NCBI GenBank assembly: GCA_029964075.1
Contig: CM057142.1
Span: 1,007,770 to 1,071,769 of the forward strand
Source: Patiria pectinifera
Lineage: Eukaryota; Echinodermata; Asteroidea; Valvatida; Asterinidae
Reading direction: 5' to 3'
DNA length: 64,000 nucleotides
The number at the start of each line of letters is the position of its first letter. The first letter of the stretch is position 1. This document shows, piece after piece, positions 12,663-23,999 of this stretch. The position numbers were made by a program, and so were the translations under genes. Below the pieces are notes generated by a model that saw only the letters and a list, made by a program, of their open reading frames with translations, made no database searches and had not been told where the DNA came from.

Positions 12663-13459
12663 ACCATATAACTTTGAACAATTTCCTTGGGGGTAAAGTG
12701 TGAAATTATAGCATGCTTCAATCGTTTCTTGTTTTCATTTTCACCTCAGACGCTTGGTGGCGCTGTGCCCCTGCACTCCCGGGTGTCATGTAGACTAGTC
12801 TCCGCCCCCTTGACATGGGGACCGGTAGCTAGTATACTCATGATAGGGCCATTGATTGGATCACCTCTGCGCGTGCGAAATATGATTGAATATTTTTTGA
12901 AAATGATGACTACCGCTTCGCACATGGACGACACTTGAACACATGGCTATCAAGAAAACCGACTCTTGCCATAAACAGTAGGCAAAATCGCCAGGTGTCT
13001 CCACGAAGGCTTTCAACTACATGTACATAGGTTTCAAAATACTGCAAATAGTGCCCATTGGTTTTTTTGATAGTTGCCAGAGACACTTTCTAATTCAGCG
13101 AGAAAAGCTCATCACCGAACAAACTGTTCAGTAGTTGTAGCTGTTGTTGTCATTGTCGCATTAGGCTGGTTCCGCGCTACGTGATGTTGTGATTTTGTAT
13201 TGCGGGACCCACACCTAGGCTAGTCCGGCATATAATTTCCAAACATTAGGAGGAAAACTTATATATTGTGGCTGTTCTTTCTACAGTAATGTAAAGAATG
13301 ATTTTCGATGCACCTGGAAATTGCAACAATAACAAAAATGCAAAAAAAAAAGACATCATTGGTGGTATTATAAAGAAAACCAATTAAACAAAAACCCGAA
13401 GACAACCAGCTTAGCGGTGAACAGAGGCATACAAACAGAGAAAATGAATAAAGACACCG
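12663..13459. other. spacer upstream of the protease array
   Basis: No exon, RNA gene or clear transposon end was recognised here. The array's first poly(A) signal follows at 13484. Confidence 0.3.
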
Positions 13460-13483
13460 CAGATGACTCGCAGTTTACTTCAT

Positions 13484-13489
13484 TTTATT
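13484..13489 (-). terminator. AATAAA poly(A) signal, protease copy A
   Basis: On the - strand the sequence reads CTAATAAAATG, about 490 bp downstream of the stop codon. It is conserved in position in copies B (28400) and C (43042), which supports its use. Confidence 0.6.
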
Positions 13490-13974
13490 AGAGGCTTGTG
13501 GCATCACCGTTTTCAAATTTCACAAAAAAATGTTTAAAATCCATCTTCCATTTTGTCTCTATTAGCAACCCTCAAGATGATGCTTTCAATGCTCTCAGTA
13601 TTCCCTTTGTTGCTCATTTCAGTGTTTCTGGTGTTGACCCAAAGTGTAATGATTCATGACTTAGAAAAAAAAATTATTTAGCAGGTAGCATTTAAAGGTT
13701 AGGTACTCTGTCCCTCTTATCTCTTCAGGAAAAATGTTCAGAGAAATTTTGTCAGTTTGCCCACGACATTTACCTGTCTTTGTTTATAGTTTCATTAAGA
13801 AGATATGGCCGTTTGCTGTGACAGAGTCAGTGTGCTAAAATGTTGCGAAATGCTGCAAACAATCAGTGCTTTCCAGTAGAGTCTTGATCCATCGTTGATT
13901 TCTGCATCTTAAGCCTCTCAAATGTTGTTGAATGATTCTTGGAGTATCACATGCCCAACGTCGCTGGTATGAAG

Positions 13975-16900
13975 TTAAGGCTGCGAAGTGAAATAGGAAA
14001 ACAAGGTGCATTCATGAATAAATAATGCATTAGAAATAAATATACAAACAGACAAAAATAAACAAACCCAAACTTGACGCAATGTTACTTTTGAGTGCTG
14101 ATGTGGTTATACTTGTAATGAATGGAACTAAAGTATATTTTAACAATCGCCTGGTCAGTGACTAAATCCGTCAGAAAACAATAGGCTTGCCCCTTGGTTC
14201 CTGCAATATATATCATCAATTCATATGGCGTGCATAAGTGACATTTATTCAACTTAATTAAAGCGGTGGCTTTTGATTAGTTTACGATATCTCTAATTAT
14301 TTCAAGATATTTCGAAAACATTTTCACATTTTTAAGAGCCTTTGAGTGATGATTTCGAGATATCTTGAAATCCATTTCAAGATATCTCTAAATCCAAACC
14401 CATTTGGAGATATCTCTAAATGATTTCAAGATATACTCATTTCAAGATATCGCTAAATTCATTTTAGGATATCTCTAAATTCCTTTGAAGATATCTCTAA
14501 ATCCATTTCAAGATATCTCTTAATCCATTTCGAGATATCTTTACATTTATTTCAATAATCTTGAAACCCATTTCAAGATATCTCGAAAGCGTTTCCGCTT
14601 CCATGTCACATTAACATAAAATTCCCTTTATAGAACCCTTTATAGAACGTGATTTCATTTTGACCATTGTCCCGACATGACACTTTTTCGATACTAGATT
14701 TCGAGATATCCTGAAATGAATTATGAGATACCTTACAACAAAATTCAAAATATCTTGAAATGGATTTAAAGATTTCTTGAAATGGATTTCGAGATTTCTT
14801 GAAATGGATTTCGAGATATCTTGAAATGGATTTCGAGATATCTTGAAATGGATTTAAAGATTTCTTGAAATGGATTTGGAGATATTTTGAAATGATTTCC
14901 AGATTTCATTGCATGATTTACAGATATCTTGAAATCATTTCCAAATATCTGGAAATCGATTGAGAGATATCCGTAAATCATTTCAAGATATCTTGAAATA
15001 ATCAAAAGCTACCGCTATAATTTAAATAAATGCGACATTTGCGCGCCATACACGTATTAAAGCAGCAAGCTATTAAATGGTTCTTTAAATAAAATATTTG
15101 GCAAAGTGGAAGTGGTTGTGAGAGATAGGGGACAAATTGTTTTTGTTGTATAAAAATCAAAGCCTGCAGGCTTTATCATCCATGATAAATGTAACTCATT
15201 CTTTACCGCGACGTAGAGCAACTTGTTGGGAGACCCTTGGGCGTCGGAAATGACGCCATTGGTGGCAGCATTCACGATGGCAGAATGGACGGCCGATGGG
15301 GAGGAACCTGGGTTCGAACCCAAGTAAACAGCGCAGGCACCTGCGAATGAAAAGCAGTGAGAATTATAGGCTATGGGCTGGTAATCATTAGGATACGGCG
15401 TTTTTGGATGACCATCGCTTGAGTCCCTTTTGTCTGACGGTGTTAAACAAATTAATTAACTATGTATTTTGTTTTTGTGTTTATTGGGAAAGGCCGTAAT
15501 CATACATGTCGCCACTACATGATAAGTAAAATGGAATGGAGTTTGGCCCCCACCATGCAAAGTTTTCCTCAGACTTGTGTTTTCTTCAAAGGAAGTGGTT
15601 TTATAACTCAGAAAATGCAAACTCACCAGTCACGTGAGCGCAAGCCATGGATGAACCCGACAGAGTTGCGCTTCCAGTGTCAGAGGAGTAGCTAGCACTG
15701 ACAATGTTAACGCCCGGAGCAAACAGGTCCACGCACGAGCCATAATTGGAGGCATATGACCGAGAATCGCTGGAGGTTGAGGCTGCAGCGGTGAGCGCCT
15801 GAAGGAAATAAATACATCATAGTTCCAATGTTTCCCACCACCTTGGTAATGAACGATTGTAGCCTAAACGTTTGGAATTTTGACGACACCAACACCTTCG
15901 TTTTCTCTTGGAGATCCAAACCCCTCCAAAAAAAACTGAAAAGGGGAAAAAAAGACCGACAACAAAAGAAGAAACCCTGATTTAATTTTAAAAAAATCAG
16001 ATTTATTGTTTAGCAGAATCTCCGTGGCTTTTCACAATCATATCATAATGAACAACGCCCTCTAGCTTCAGATAAGGACCCCACATTTCGAGTTCGGTCA
16101 ACGATCGCCAAAGACAAATCCTGGGTGCACCACGGATTTTGTTATGATCCTTTTATCTGGTATGTCAGTGTTTAAAAGAACGGCCTAAGAATGATGGAGC
16201 AAGTTAGCTGTTTAAAATCCCTGCTCTTGTTAACTTATAGCATTTAAAATAAAACTTATCATTAAGTGACCACGCCTAAATTATCATTTAGCTGACAATT
16301 TATCGTAACATGTACTTGACCACGTTTGTCGGACGGCTAAACCAGTTGCGAAAAACATTTCAACATTCACATAATTATACAACACCGACTTCCTCCCGCA
16401 ATTTTAGGAAGTACCAGGCGTTTGACTTTGAAAAATAAGATAAGATTTAAGACATTTGGTTTTAATATAATTTTCGTCCTTTTACACAAGCTCACCCCAG
16501 GAACATTGGCGGGGGAGATGTTGCAGGCATTGGAGTTATCATTACCAGCAACAACGGATACGGTGTAGCCTTTGGTAAGCATGTCGTTGACCATCGCGTC
16601 CATCTGGGAGTTCTTCGAAAAGCCAAGAGCCATTGAAACCACTCCCTTGCCGTTGCCCGTGCCAAACTGGTTCACGATCGCATTCAAGCCTTTGGTAGGG
16701 AAACACAACATGCATCTTAATTAACTCAAATTACTATCTAACCCAGGGTAGCCCATATGACATATTTTCTTCAGTCAGAAATAGCCCGCCGCGCGCACAC
16801 GAGAGCTACGTGTTAAGCAAAATGTCATTCGAGGCCGTTTGCTTAGCAGGAAAAGCTCACAGAATATCCCCGTGTGCGGTGAATTTTTGCAGCGTTTTCT

Positions 16901-19900
16901 GCCTCGCGAGGCCGTGAGGCAAATATCTATCCTGTTTGATTTCTTCCGCCTCGCGAAGCGAAAAACTCACCGTGCGCTGTCAAGCTCAGAGCTAGGTGCT
17001 GATGAGCTAAAAATATGAACTAGACAATGAAAGCACATAATTTTTGTTTGTCGGTCACGTGGTCAAAAAAAGGGACAAACGCCAGCAGGCACACAAATAT
17101 CTTAATATCACGTGTACAGAGTACGTGAGTTCATTGGCTATGACTTTTTTGCTCAGCACGTAGCTCTCAGATCATGTGCGGCGGGCTTAACCGCAACTTG
17201 CAGGATTGAATGAAGGCTTCGAGGTAAGAAAAAAAATTACTTCAAGCAAACTCATGCAAAGGCCAAAGAATGACGTTCTACTATCGACCGGTCAAGAATA
17301 TTAAACTTTTCTACTTAGGAACTATAGGGAGAGAGCATATTAAGACCAGTAGACGCATCTGAAGGACTAATTGACAGGGAAACATACTCAGGAAAAGAGC
17401 ATTTGAGCGGGGAAATAAGTTCTTTGTGAGATAAAAAAAAAGAGAGCAAAGTTTAGCGGGTGACGACCTACCAGCTTGGACCGTGGAAAGTGGGCAGCTT
17501 CCCCAGGAGTTGCAGACTTTTACGCTATAGACATTGGCTTTACGTGCGATACCGTAGACGTCACCTCCAGCAGTGCCGGCGCAGTGAGTCCCGTGTCCAT
17601 GATCGTCAAAATTAGCTCCGTAGATTGGTGAGGCTCGTCCACCGAAGGCAATGTGAGTTGTGCGGATTCCAGTATTCACATTGAAGATGTTCGCCCCCTC
17701 ACCTAGAGCTATCGAGGAAGAGAAATAAACGCAACCAACCTGATACCTTGACTTTCTAGGCGTCCTTGATACAAACTGTTAGCATGGGCTACAGCTTACA
17801 CATGTGTACAGGGTGTATAAATGTGTATACATGCAGGGTGACCCCAAAAAAGTTGTGCAAGCAGATATCGCTAAACTTCTCAAAAGTACATAACATGAGT
17901 ATTTCATTTTGACAGAGCATATCTATTATACTATTGTGCATATAATAAGTGCAAATGTCATGGAAACCCATTCATGCAAACCAGAGCTGTAACAGATTAT
18001 AGAAAGATACGTGTTTTTCAACCACTCCAAAGGGAATTACACATTCCATAGGAAACCTGCACTCTGCAATGGGTCTTTTCATTAACTGTGAAAAACACAT
18101 TGCCGTTCATCATCTGTCGTATCTCTGGTTTGATGAATGGATTTTCTACAAGTTTTTGCTGTGATTATACTGTAACGGGACCTTATTGGGTTCTTGTCCT
18201 CCGAGTCCGGCCAAACGCAAGAAAAGGGGACAAACACACAGGATTTCCAACTTCTGAAGAAACTCTCATTTATTCAGCACAACAACTCTGTGGTCAACCT
18301 GCCACACTGCTACCAGTACCACGACTACTGATTCCCAGCATAGAAATACACACAGTCTGAACAAATGTATACAATTGTAACAACTTGCAATGACCCTGGC
18401 ATTTTGCCAAACCTTTCCCGCGTCCCCCAACAAAAGAAACCCACTTAAGCAACCTATTTCCGGAGCCTGTTTCCGTAGCGCGAGCCAGCCAGACCCAAAA
18501 CCAGGTCAGGCTTGCGCCGCCGGAGCCCCTCCGCCGGAGCACCAGCGCTAGAAAGCAATGACAACAAAAATGTGCATAGACTGTCCGTTACAATACAAAA
18601 GAGTACAAACAATATACTCCATCAACATGAAATGCTGATGTTGGATATTTTTGAGAAATTTAAAGATGTCTGCTTGCACACCTTTTTTGGAGTCGCCCTG
18701 TATTTATCTTTAGACAAACTTGAATCCTCGATTAGCACTTTATATGGCAATGTTTTGCATTTACGTGCATGCCCATATCTGTGCACGCTCACATTATTCA
18801 AATGAAATTTATTTCCATGAAACTCAAACAGGATTTGCTAACGGTGGCAGTGATGCTTTTCTTATCATATTCTCTTCCCAACTTTTTCCCGTCAAAATAT
18901 TCAGCAAATTCCGACCAAAGTTCCGGGTCAATTTGACCCAGGAGTTTTTAAAGTGTAAAAAAAATGGACAAAATGCCGCACATGCTATTGAAATTACTGT
19001 TAGAATATTATAGGCGGTTTGGTTAAGTTTAATTATTATTAATTAGTGAGGCAAAAAATACAAGCAAATGCTGATACCGCTATATGAATGGTATCATGCC
19101 ACGTGACATACCATTATCGTTATAATTGAAGACACCGTTAGTTCCAGTGCGACTGTCGATGCGATCGATGCCCCACGTTGCGCCGGATTGCGAGCCGAAG
19201 ATGGTTCCGATCACATCCTCGTGAATGTACTCGATGCCTTCAATACCACGCACCTGAACAAAATTAATGTGTAATGACCATGATCTCTATTACTGACTTG
19301 GATAGACAGTCTGGGTGCGATCACTGACGCAACGCGTCTTTGGCCGCGTCCGTATCACAAATTGGCTACGTTACCAATTGGCTGATGCCACTCCCGGCCC
19401 ATACGCACTTGTTTTATTTCCGGCCGTAGCTAAGTAATTCGGACACGGCCTGCCATAGTGGTTTACCTAGCTATGGCGTGCAAGTTTAACATTTAATGTC
19501 TTTTCATATATACATGTACATATAGACAGTTTACCAATTTATACCCAGACGTCTCGATCGTCTTGTCAGGGAACCAAGCCAGTATTTGGACCGTGTTGGG
19601 GCCCGTTCACAATGAACCAGCGACTTACCACGTTAAGAGCGCGAGCTGGGATCTTGAGAGCTAGGCCCGGCAGGACTTGTTCGTACGTTTCGACGGTGGG
19701 AACCCCGGCACGCATCACTGCGAGGATATCCTTGATCTCTTTCTCGATGCGATCAATCTGCTTCACATCCTAAGAGAGATAGACAAACGACATGGGTGGT
19801 GGGTACAGTCTTAAGTATAAAATCAATCCTGTGCAAACATCTTGAATGCATGTATGCATAATACAAAGCATTTCCTAAAAAGTAAGGTTAATGGCTCATG

Positions 19901-21233
19901 AGGGAGACACATTTTGCTAAAACGGTTCAATTTAGGAAACAGGGTCGAAACTATGATTCGCGTTTGTTGAGTTACAAACGCTGGGTGACTGATCGGGCCG
20001 AAAACCATTACAAAGGACATTGCCCAGTTGTTTATTTTCTTATGTCAGAACAGAAAAAGTGACATGAAATTCAGCCCTTCCCGTAAAATATTCGTGTTAA
20101 ATATCCGTGTAAAAAAAATGCATCTTTATATTTTATGTACAGGTAGGCTACCCGTTCTTTCCGGTTTAATGACGTCAGCAGTTAAAATGTGCAAACGGAA
20201 TACTGATTTAGTTCAAAGACTAAATACTGGTTTACTCCATGTTCGTTATGAGGTGAAAGGAACTTCTGAAAATATGGAAATTATAATTGAATGCTTAAGT
20301 GTGGAAATTGATAACACCTAACTTCCGGTTTGATGACGTCACAGCATTTGGAAGCCCAAAGTCGACATTGTGCTGGGTATCATTATTGTGTGGTAAAACC
20401 ATAGTCATTAGACACGGATCAAATAACGGATTAGAAATTGAATAAAAAGTAAAAAACCTGATCATTTCAAATTCTCCCTACAATATCTTCCGGTCTAATA
20501 TTGTCCGGTATTGTCATGTCGTCCCCAGAACAACTCTACTTTTTTTTGGAAAGTGCTACAAAAATAAGAGATAAGCGGCACAACAGTTATCTTTTCAAGT
20601 TGCAGTTCTATTTTTAGTTGATTTTTTCAAGAGGAATGCTCACAACAAAATATTTTTAAAATTTGAAGAAAAAATGATATATCCTTGAAAATAGAGTATC
20701 GTATTGTGATTGATCAAGAAGCCAGTTTTAAAGACGTGCTAGGATGGCCTAGGCTAACTGTTTTACACACAAAATCAGTTTTATTTCCATGAGTTCTGGT
20801 CCGATTATGAGTAAATTTACAAGAGTATGAAGATCAGTAGGAGTTCTAAGTACTTTCCGAGAGTACGAGAAGATTTGGTACACATATTAACAAGGATTTT
20901 TTTCTGTCAAACTAGTCATAAATATTATTCAAAAGCTCTAAAAAGTGGGATTTTGGTTTCTGCATGTACTCTCACAATTTTGAATTCCAATGGAAGAACA
21001 TTTTCATGAGCACCAGTATGAGGATGAAACAGGTAAATTATTTTCAAACGAGTACGAGCACATGCTCACTGGTACGAGGACAAGCGTGAAAAGAACGAGT
21101 CCGAGTATTACGACAATGTTACCTTGACTTTGATGATCCAGCTGTCAGGCACAGTGCGACTATTGGAAGTAATGAGTGGAGCCAGGCCGGCATTGGCCAC
21201 GGCAACACACAGACACAGCACCAGAAACTTCAT
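13975..21233 (-). CDS. secreted proteinase K-like S8 protease, copy A (catalytic Asp replaced by Asn)
   Basis: Eight coding exons in gene order: 21233-21123, 19769-19629, 19253-19112, 17702-17472, 16689-16496, 15798-15627, 15340-15207 and 13980-13975. Introns are in phases 0,0,1,1,0,1,0; the product is 376 aa. Residues 1-15 form a signal peptide ([15 protein letters not shown]). An I9 inhibitor prodomain follows (DSWIIKVK to YIHEDVIG). The S8 domain starts near [10 protein letters not shown]. His168 (HGHGTHCAG), oxyanion Asn258 ([10 protein letters not shown]) and Ser323 (SGSSMACAHVTG) are present. The position of the nucleophile-orienting Asp reads NVNTGI, with Asn141 (codon 17674-17676), whereas the family has DTGI. 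All frames are open and splice sites intact, so I infer an expressed but catalytically crippled paralogue. The final exon contributes only Pro and the stop. Confidence 0.88.
14224..15050. mobile_element. fold-back element made of GATATC-rich repeats, intron 7 of copy A
   Basis: The outer ends TATGGCGTGCATAAGTGACA and the reverse complement TATGGCGCGCAAATGTCGCA continue as a long inverted repeat through AAGCGGTRGCTTTTGATTA. Each arm is then a tandem array of about 20-22 bp units containing GATATC and TTTCAAG or TTGAAATGGATTT. The arms are separated by a unique centre near 14590-14690. There is no coding capacity. Copy B carries the same insertion at 29126-29905; copy C lacks it. Confidence 0.68.
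16784..17187. mobile_element. MITE in intron 4 of copy A
   Basis: The inverted ends AGCCCGCCGC...GAGAGCTACGTG are about 400 bp apart. The interior has CG-rich palindromes (CCTCGCGAGG). It is shared with copy B (31657-32071), while the corresponding intron of copy C is uninterrupted. Exact ends and target duplication are uncertain. Confidence 0.6.
17834..18700. mobile_element. Tc1/mariner-type MITE family 1, intron 3 of copy A, split by a nested insertion
   Basis: The ends are CAGGGTGACCCCAAAAAAGT and a right end reading GGAGTCGCCCTG followed by TA, so this belongs to the same family as 6824-7288. The copy-B orthologue is 435 bp. Here it is interrupted by the element at 18171-18592, which accounts for the length difference. 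Confidence 0.7.
18171..18592 (-). mobile_element. nested solo-LTR-like insertion, private to unit 1
   Basis: The 422-bp insert starts TGTAACGGGAC and ends GTCCGTTACA, flanked by an exact ATAC duplication (18167-18170 and 18593-18596). The unoccupied site GATTATACAAAAG survives in copy B near 33045. On the - strand it has an AATAAA (GCTGAATAAATG) in its downstream third and TG...CA ends, which favours a solo LTR. A Ginger-type DNA element with TGT/ACA ends is the alternative. Confidence 0.65.
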
Positions 21234-21459
21234 GGTTCGCTCGGAGGGTCTGGTATGCACACTTCCAACGGAGATTTAACCTGGAAAGTCAAAACAATGT
21301 TTGGAAAAGGTCGCTCGTTTTCAAGTCACAAGATACAACCTTCAAACACGTTACACAAGATGATGGTAAACTAGTTTTGCAGAGAACACGTAAGTTCGCT
21401 TAAAAATAAAAAAAGAAGAAAACGTCTTTACGTTGGCTTCAGAGTGACTCGTACTATGT

Positions 21460-21925
21460 ATATTATTTAAAACATTTCAGCAGAATAGCCTTATCAGTTA
21501 TTCTTAAAGGCCTTGAATAAATAAAAATTAGTTACTAAATGAAGTTAAAAAGGTAACCAAGTAGAACTGTAAATAAACAATAAAAATAGTTAAATATCAA
21601 CAATTAAACAATTAAAATAAAAGGATGTTAATCGGTATAAATAAAAAAAGGAATTTGTCATTGTCAAAATTAATATCAATTTGAGATTATTAAATGAGTG
21701 AGAAACAAAAACAAAATGTAACTTGACCAAAAAATGTACTTAAAACCAACAAAGAAAGGCAATTTGTTAAACATCACAATTTACACAAACAATTAGCATT
21801 AAAATCAAACAAAAAAAGCTAACATGCATGATGAATTTAAGAGATCGCAAAACTAAAATTAAAGTGTATAAATATGAATATTTAGAAATAAGAATACAAC
21901 ATATTTTATTTTTTTCTTTCATTTA
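21460..21925. repeat. A+T-rich insertion between start region and upstream block, copy A
   Basis: Very A-rich DNA follows the conserved GAGTGACTCGTAC word near 21446 and ends where TGTCGTCTGAAGTTC resumes at about 21927. In copies C and D these two landmarks are only about 35-45 bp apart. The stretch is also in copy B. No ends or target duplication were identified. Confidence 0.55.
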
Positions 21926-21926
21926 T

Positions 21927-22190
21927 CTGTCGTCTGAAGTTCATTCTCCAGCAGGATAATCAGAATGGACCGATTACATTGATTATCTGTCATTAGAAGA
22001 AATAGGTTTGGTCATCAACATAATAATTAGCACGTTTGCAAAAGAGATATCACCGGAACAGCCACGTTCGTACAGGCAACATATGTTTTGACAAACAACA
22101 ATTTCCCACATTGCTTCAATGCGCATTCGTGTTCGACAACATGCTACACCTTTGACTTCGTTTGTCACATCTCTCTTCATTCCACACGCG
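21927..22190 (-). promoter_or_regulatory. conserved upstream block, protease copy A
   Basis: About 250 bp containing GTCGTCTGAAGTTCATTCTC, CGATTAC-TTGATTAT, AACATATGTTTTGACAAA and TTTCCCACATTG. The same order of words occurs upstream of B (36306-36570), C (49858-50140) and D (60490-60775, opposite strand). Conservation among paralogues, including the diverged C and D, suggests a shared promoter or enhancer, but simple co-duplication could also explain it. Confidence 0.4.
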
Positions 22191-22504
22191 GGATTATTGG
22201 GCCTATTTGATACTAAGCAGGTACAATTTCAACTGAGGATGTTTGATTCTTAATATTTTTTACCAATTTATAGCTCAACAGCCCTCATGACACTGTGCTT
22301 AACACTGTAAATTCACCACGAAACACGCACTTCTTCCAAACTTTCACCCGTTAAAGAAGAGCTTCCGTCTTTACGAAGAAATTCATGTTAAATGGCTATT
22401 TTTAGACAGGTAGAAAATGCTGGGAGCCTTATAAAGTTTAAGTTAATATGTAATTGAAACGTTAAAAGAACGTAGAATCATTAATTTGGCTCTTTGTGCA
22501 TTAG

Positions 22505-23240
22505 CAGGGGCAGATCCAGGAATTTGTGCAGGGGGTTCGGGTCCGTCGGATTTTGGGGGTTTTTTTTCGCGAAAAGGGCACTCGAAAATCAGTTCTGAAA
22601 TGTAGACTCTTTTTTCTCCTCCGGACACTTGGTCTCTGTGAAATCATATGGGGGGGGGGGGGCTGGTACCATCTTTCGCTCGTACGAAAGGGCGGAGGGC
22701 CCTGCAAACAGGGCGCTGGGATACTCTGATGAGCTTTACAGAATCTTGTGAAGGAAGTGGCCTATGACCTATGTATAAAGCATCTGGCTGCAGCTGTACA
22801 AGACCGCAGTTAGACAATGTGCGCAAATGCTATCCGAAAACTTCCCATAGAAATGCGTACCTTCCACACCGGATGTGATTTCTGTTCATTGCGGACCATG
22901 TGGACAAAATTTTGAGCGTCGCGTAATGCAATCCGACCGTTCGTGATTCGAAACGGGCCCTGAGCAAGTGACGGGAATTGTAAATTTTCAACACAGATAA
23001 GTTTTACAGAATTTCCTACATTTTTACGCTTTTCAACGAAAAAAAAAAGCATCTCTAAACTGGAATAAAAGAGTAACGATTCCGTCTTAACGGCCGTTTT
23101 AAACCTTGCAGAGTCATGACCGTGATGACGCGCAGGTCACAGGTCACGCAAAATGCAACCAATCAGCGCGTGAATTTATCAGAGTATCCCAGCGTCCTGT
23201 TTGCAGGGAGGGGGGTACGAGCGAAGTACCATCTTCCAAT
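22505..23240. repeat. G-rich inverted-repeat element, unit 1
   Basis: Arms containing GGTACCATCTTTCGCTCGTAC and GCTGGGATACTCTGATGAGC (about 22665-22740) recur inverted at 23165-23240. Runs of 12 or more G lie beside one arm. A matching structure is in unit 2 (about 37240-37970). It looks like a non-autonomous transposon family; no coding sequence is seen. Confidence 0.5.
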
Positions 23241-23812
23241 GGGGGCGCTGTTCAAATCGGACGATCAAGCACTATATAGGACAATAGTGTGCGAATACCC
23301 CTTTATCCCCCACTGGCTACGCCTCAGTGTCCGACTGTGGCGGACAGGCGGATGTGTCGGTAATTATTATTACTATAGGCCTAATTGTCTTTTTTTGTTA
23401 GGGGGGAGTCAAATTTTCACAGACATTTGGCATCAGTCCGAGCAAATTCTCTGACATTCAAATGAGAGTACTAGTTTTCTTGGTAATTGGAAATGATCCT
23501 ACATGGCTTTTAAGAGTTTTCTGTACTATTATTAGGACTATCAATACAAGACCGGAGTATCCGTGATGACACAAATTTATGCATCCCATCAGACCAAATA
23601 TTAAGATACATAGATCTTTCTAAGATCTTGTCCAGCTTCAACAGGTTTGTTTGCCACACGATTAATTAAATCGATGGTGACCCCTCGGCCATCTCTATTC
23701 ACCCTTTGAAAAAAGTATCAGCTTCTGTGATCACATGATCTGTTCATTTCTAGTTCAGCAAAAGAGCTGTTGATGGATCCAGAGTTCGAAACAAAACAAC
23801 GGAAGATCTCGG

Positions 23813-23983
23813 AACTGCGGCGCCAACGTGGCATCTACCGTTCAACTCTTCCGCGAGACCTACCCCGGAGGGCGAGATTTCACCATCCACTCGTTCGAAA
23901 TCGACGAGCGGTTGTCGCCATATTTTGAGCCGTACGACAAGCACCATCTACACTGTCCCGTTGGCATAGCTGGCAAAGACGGT
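23813..23983 (+). pseudogene. FkbM-like methyltransferase exon fragment, unit 1
   Basis: This 57-codon segment reads NCGANVASTVQLFRETYPGG, then IHSFEIDERLSPYFEPYD and ending GVAG-like KDG. It resembles the S-adenosylmethionine-binding start of FkbM-family methyltransferases (DxGAN...FE.D). The upstream coding-like stretch (LLMDPEFETKQRKIS) is in a different frame, so a frameshift separates them. The segment runs into TAG at 23984 unless the GTTAGC there is a donor. The acidic first residue is Asn in this copy and Asp in unit 2. It is probably a decayed exon or gene fragment; no other exon was found nearby. Confidence 0.42.
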
Positions 23984-23999
23984 TAGCAGTATTGTCGTC

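Noticed and set aside
14285..14600. CRISPR-like regular repeats
   Set aside because: Units are degenerate, have no unique spacers, and form inverted arms of a transposon in a eukaryotic intron.
14766..15005. Repetitive reading frame (ISRYLE/FKISRN-type peptide) on the - strand, also at 29510-29860
   Set aside because: It is the translation of the GATATC fold-back array inside intron 7; its length varies with repeat number and it has no splice context.
17472..17702. Asp-to-Asn change as a sequencing or assembly error
   Set aside because: The same codon change is in two separate copies with distinguishable flanking variants, so a simple base error is unlikely; a collapsed assembly would not produce private insertions in each unit.
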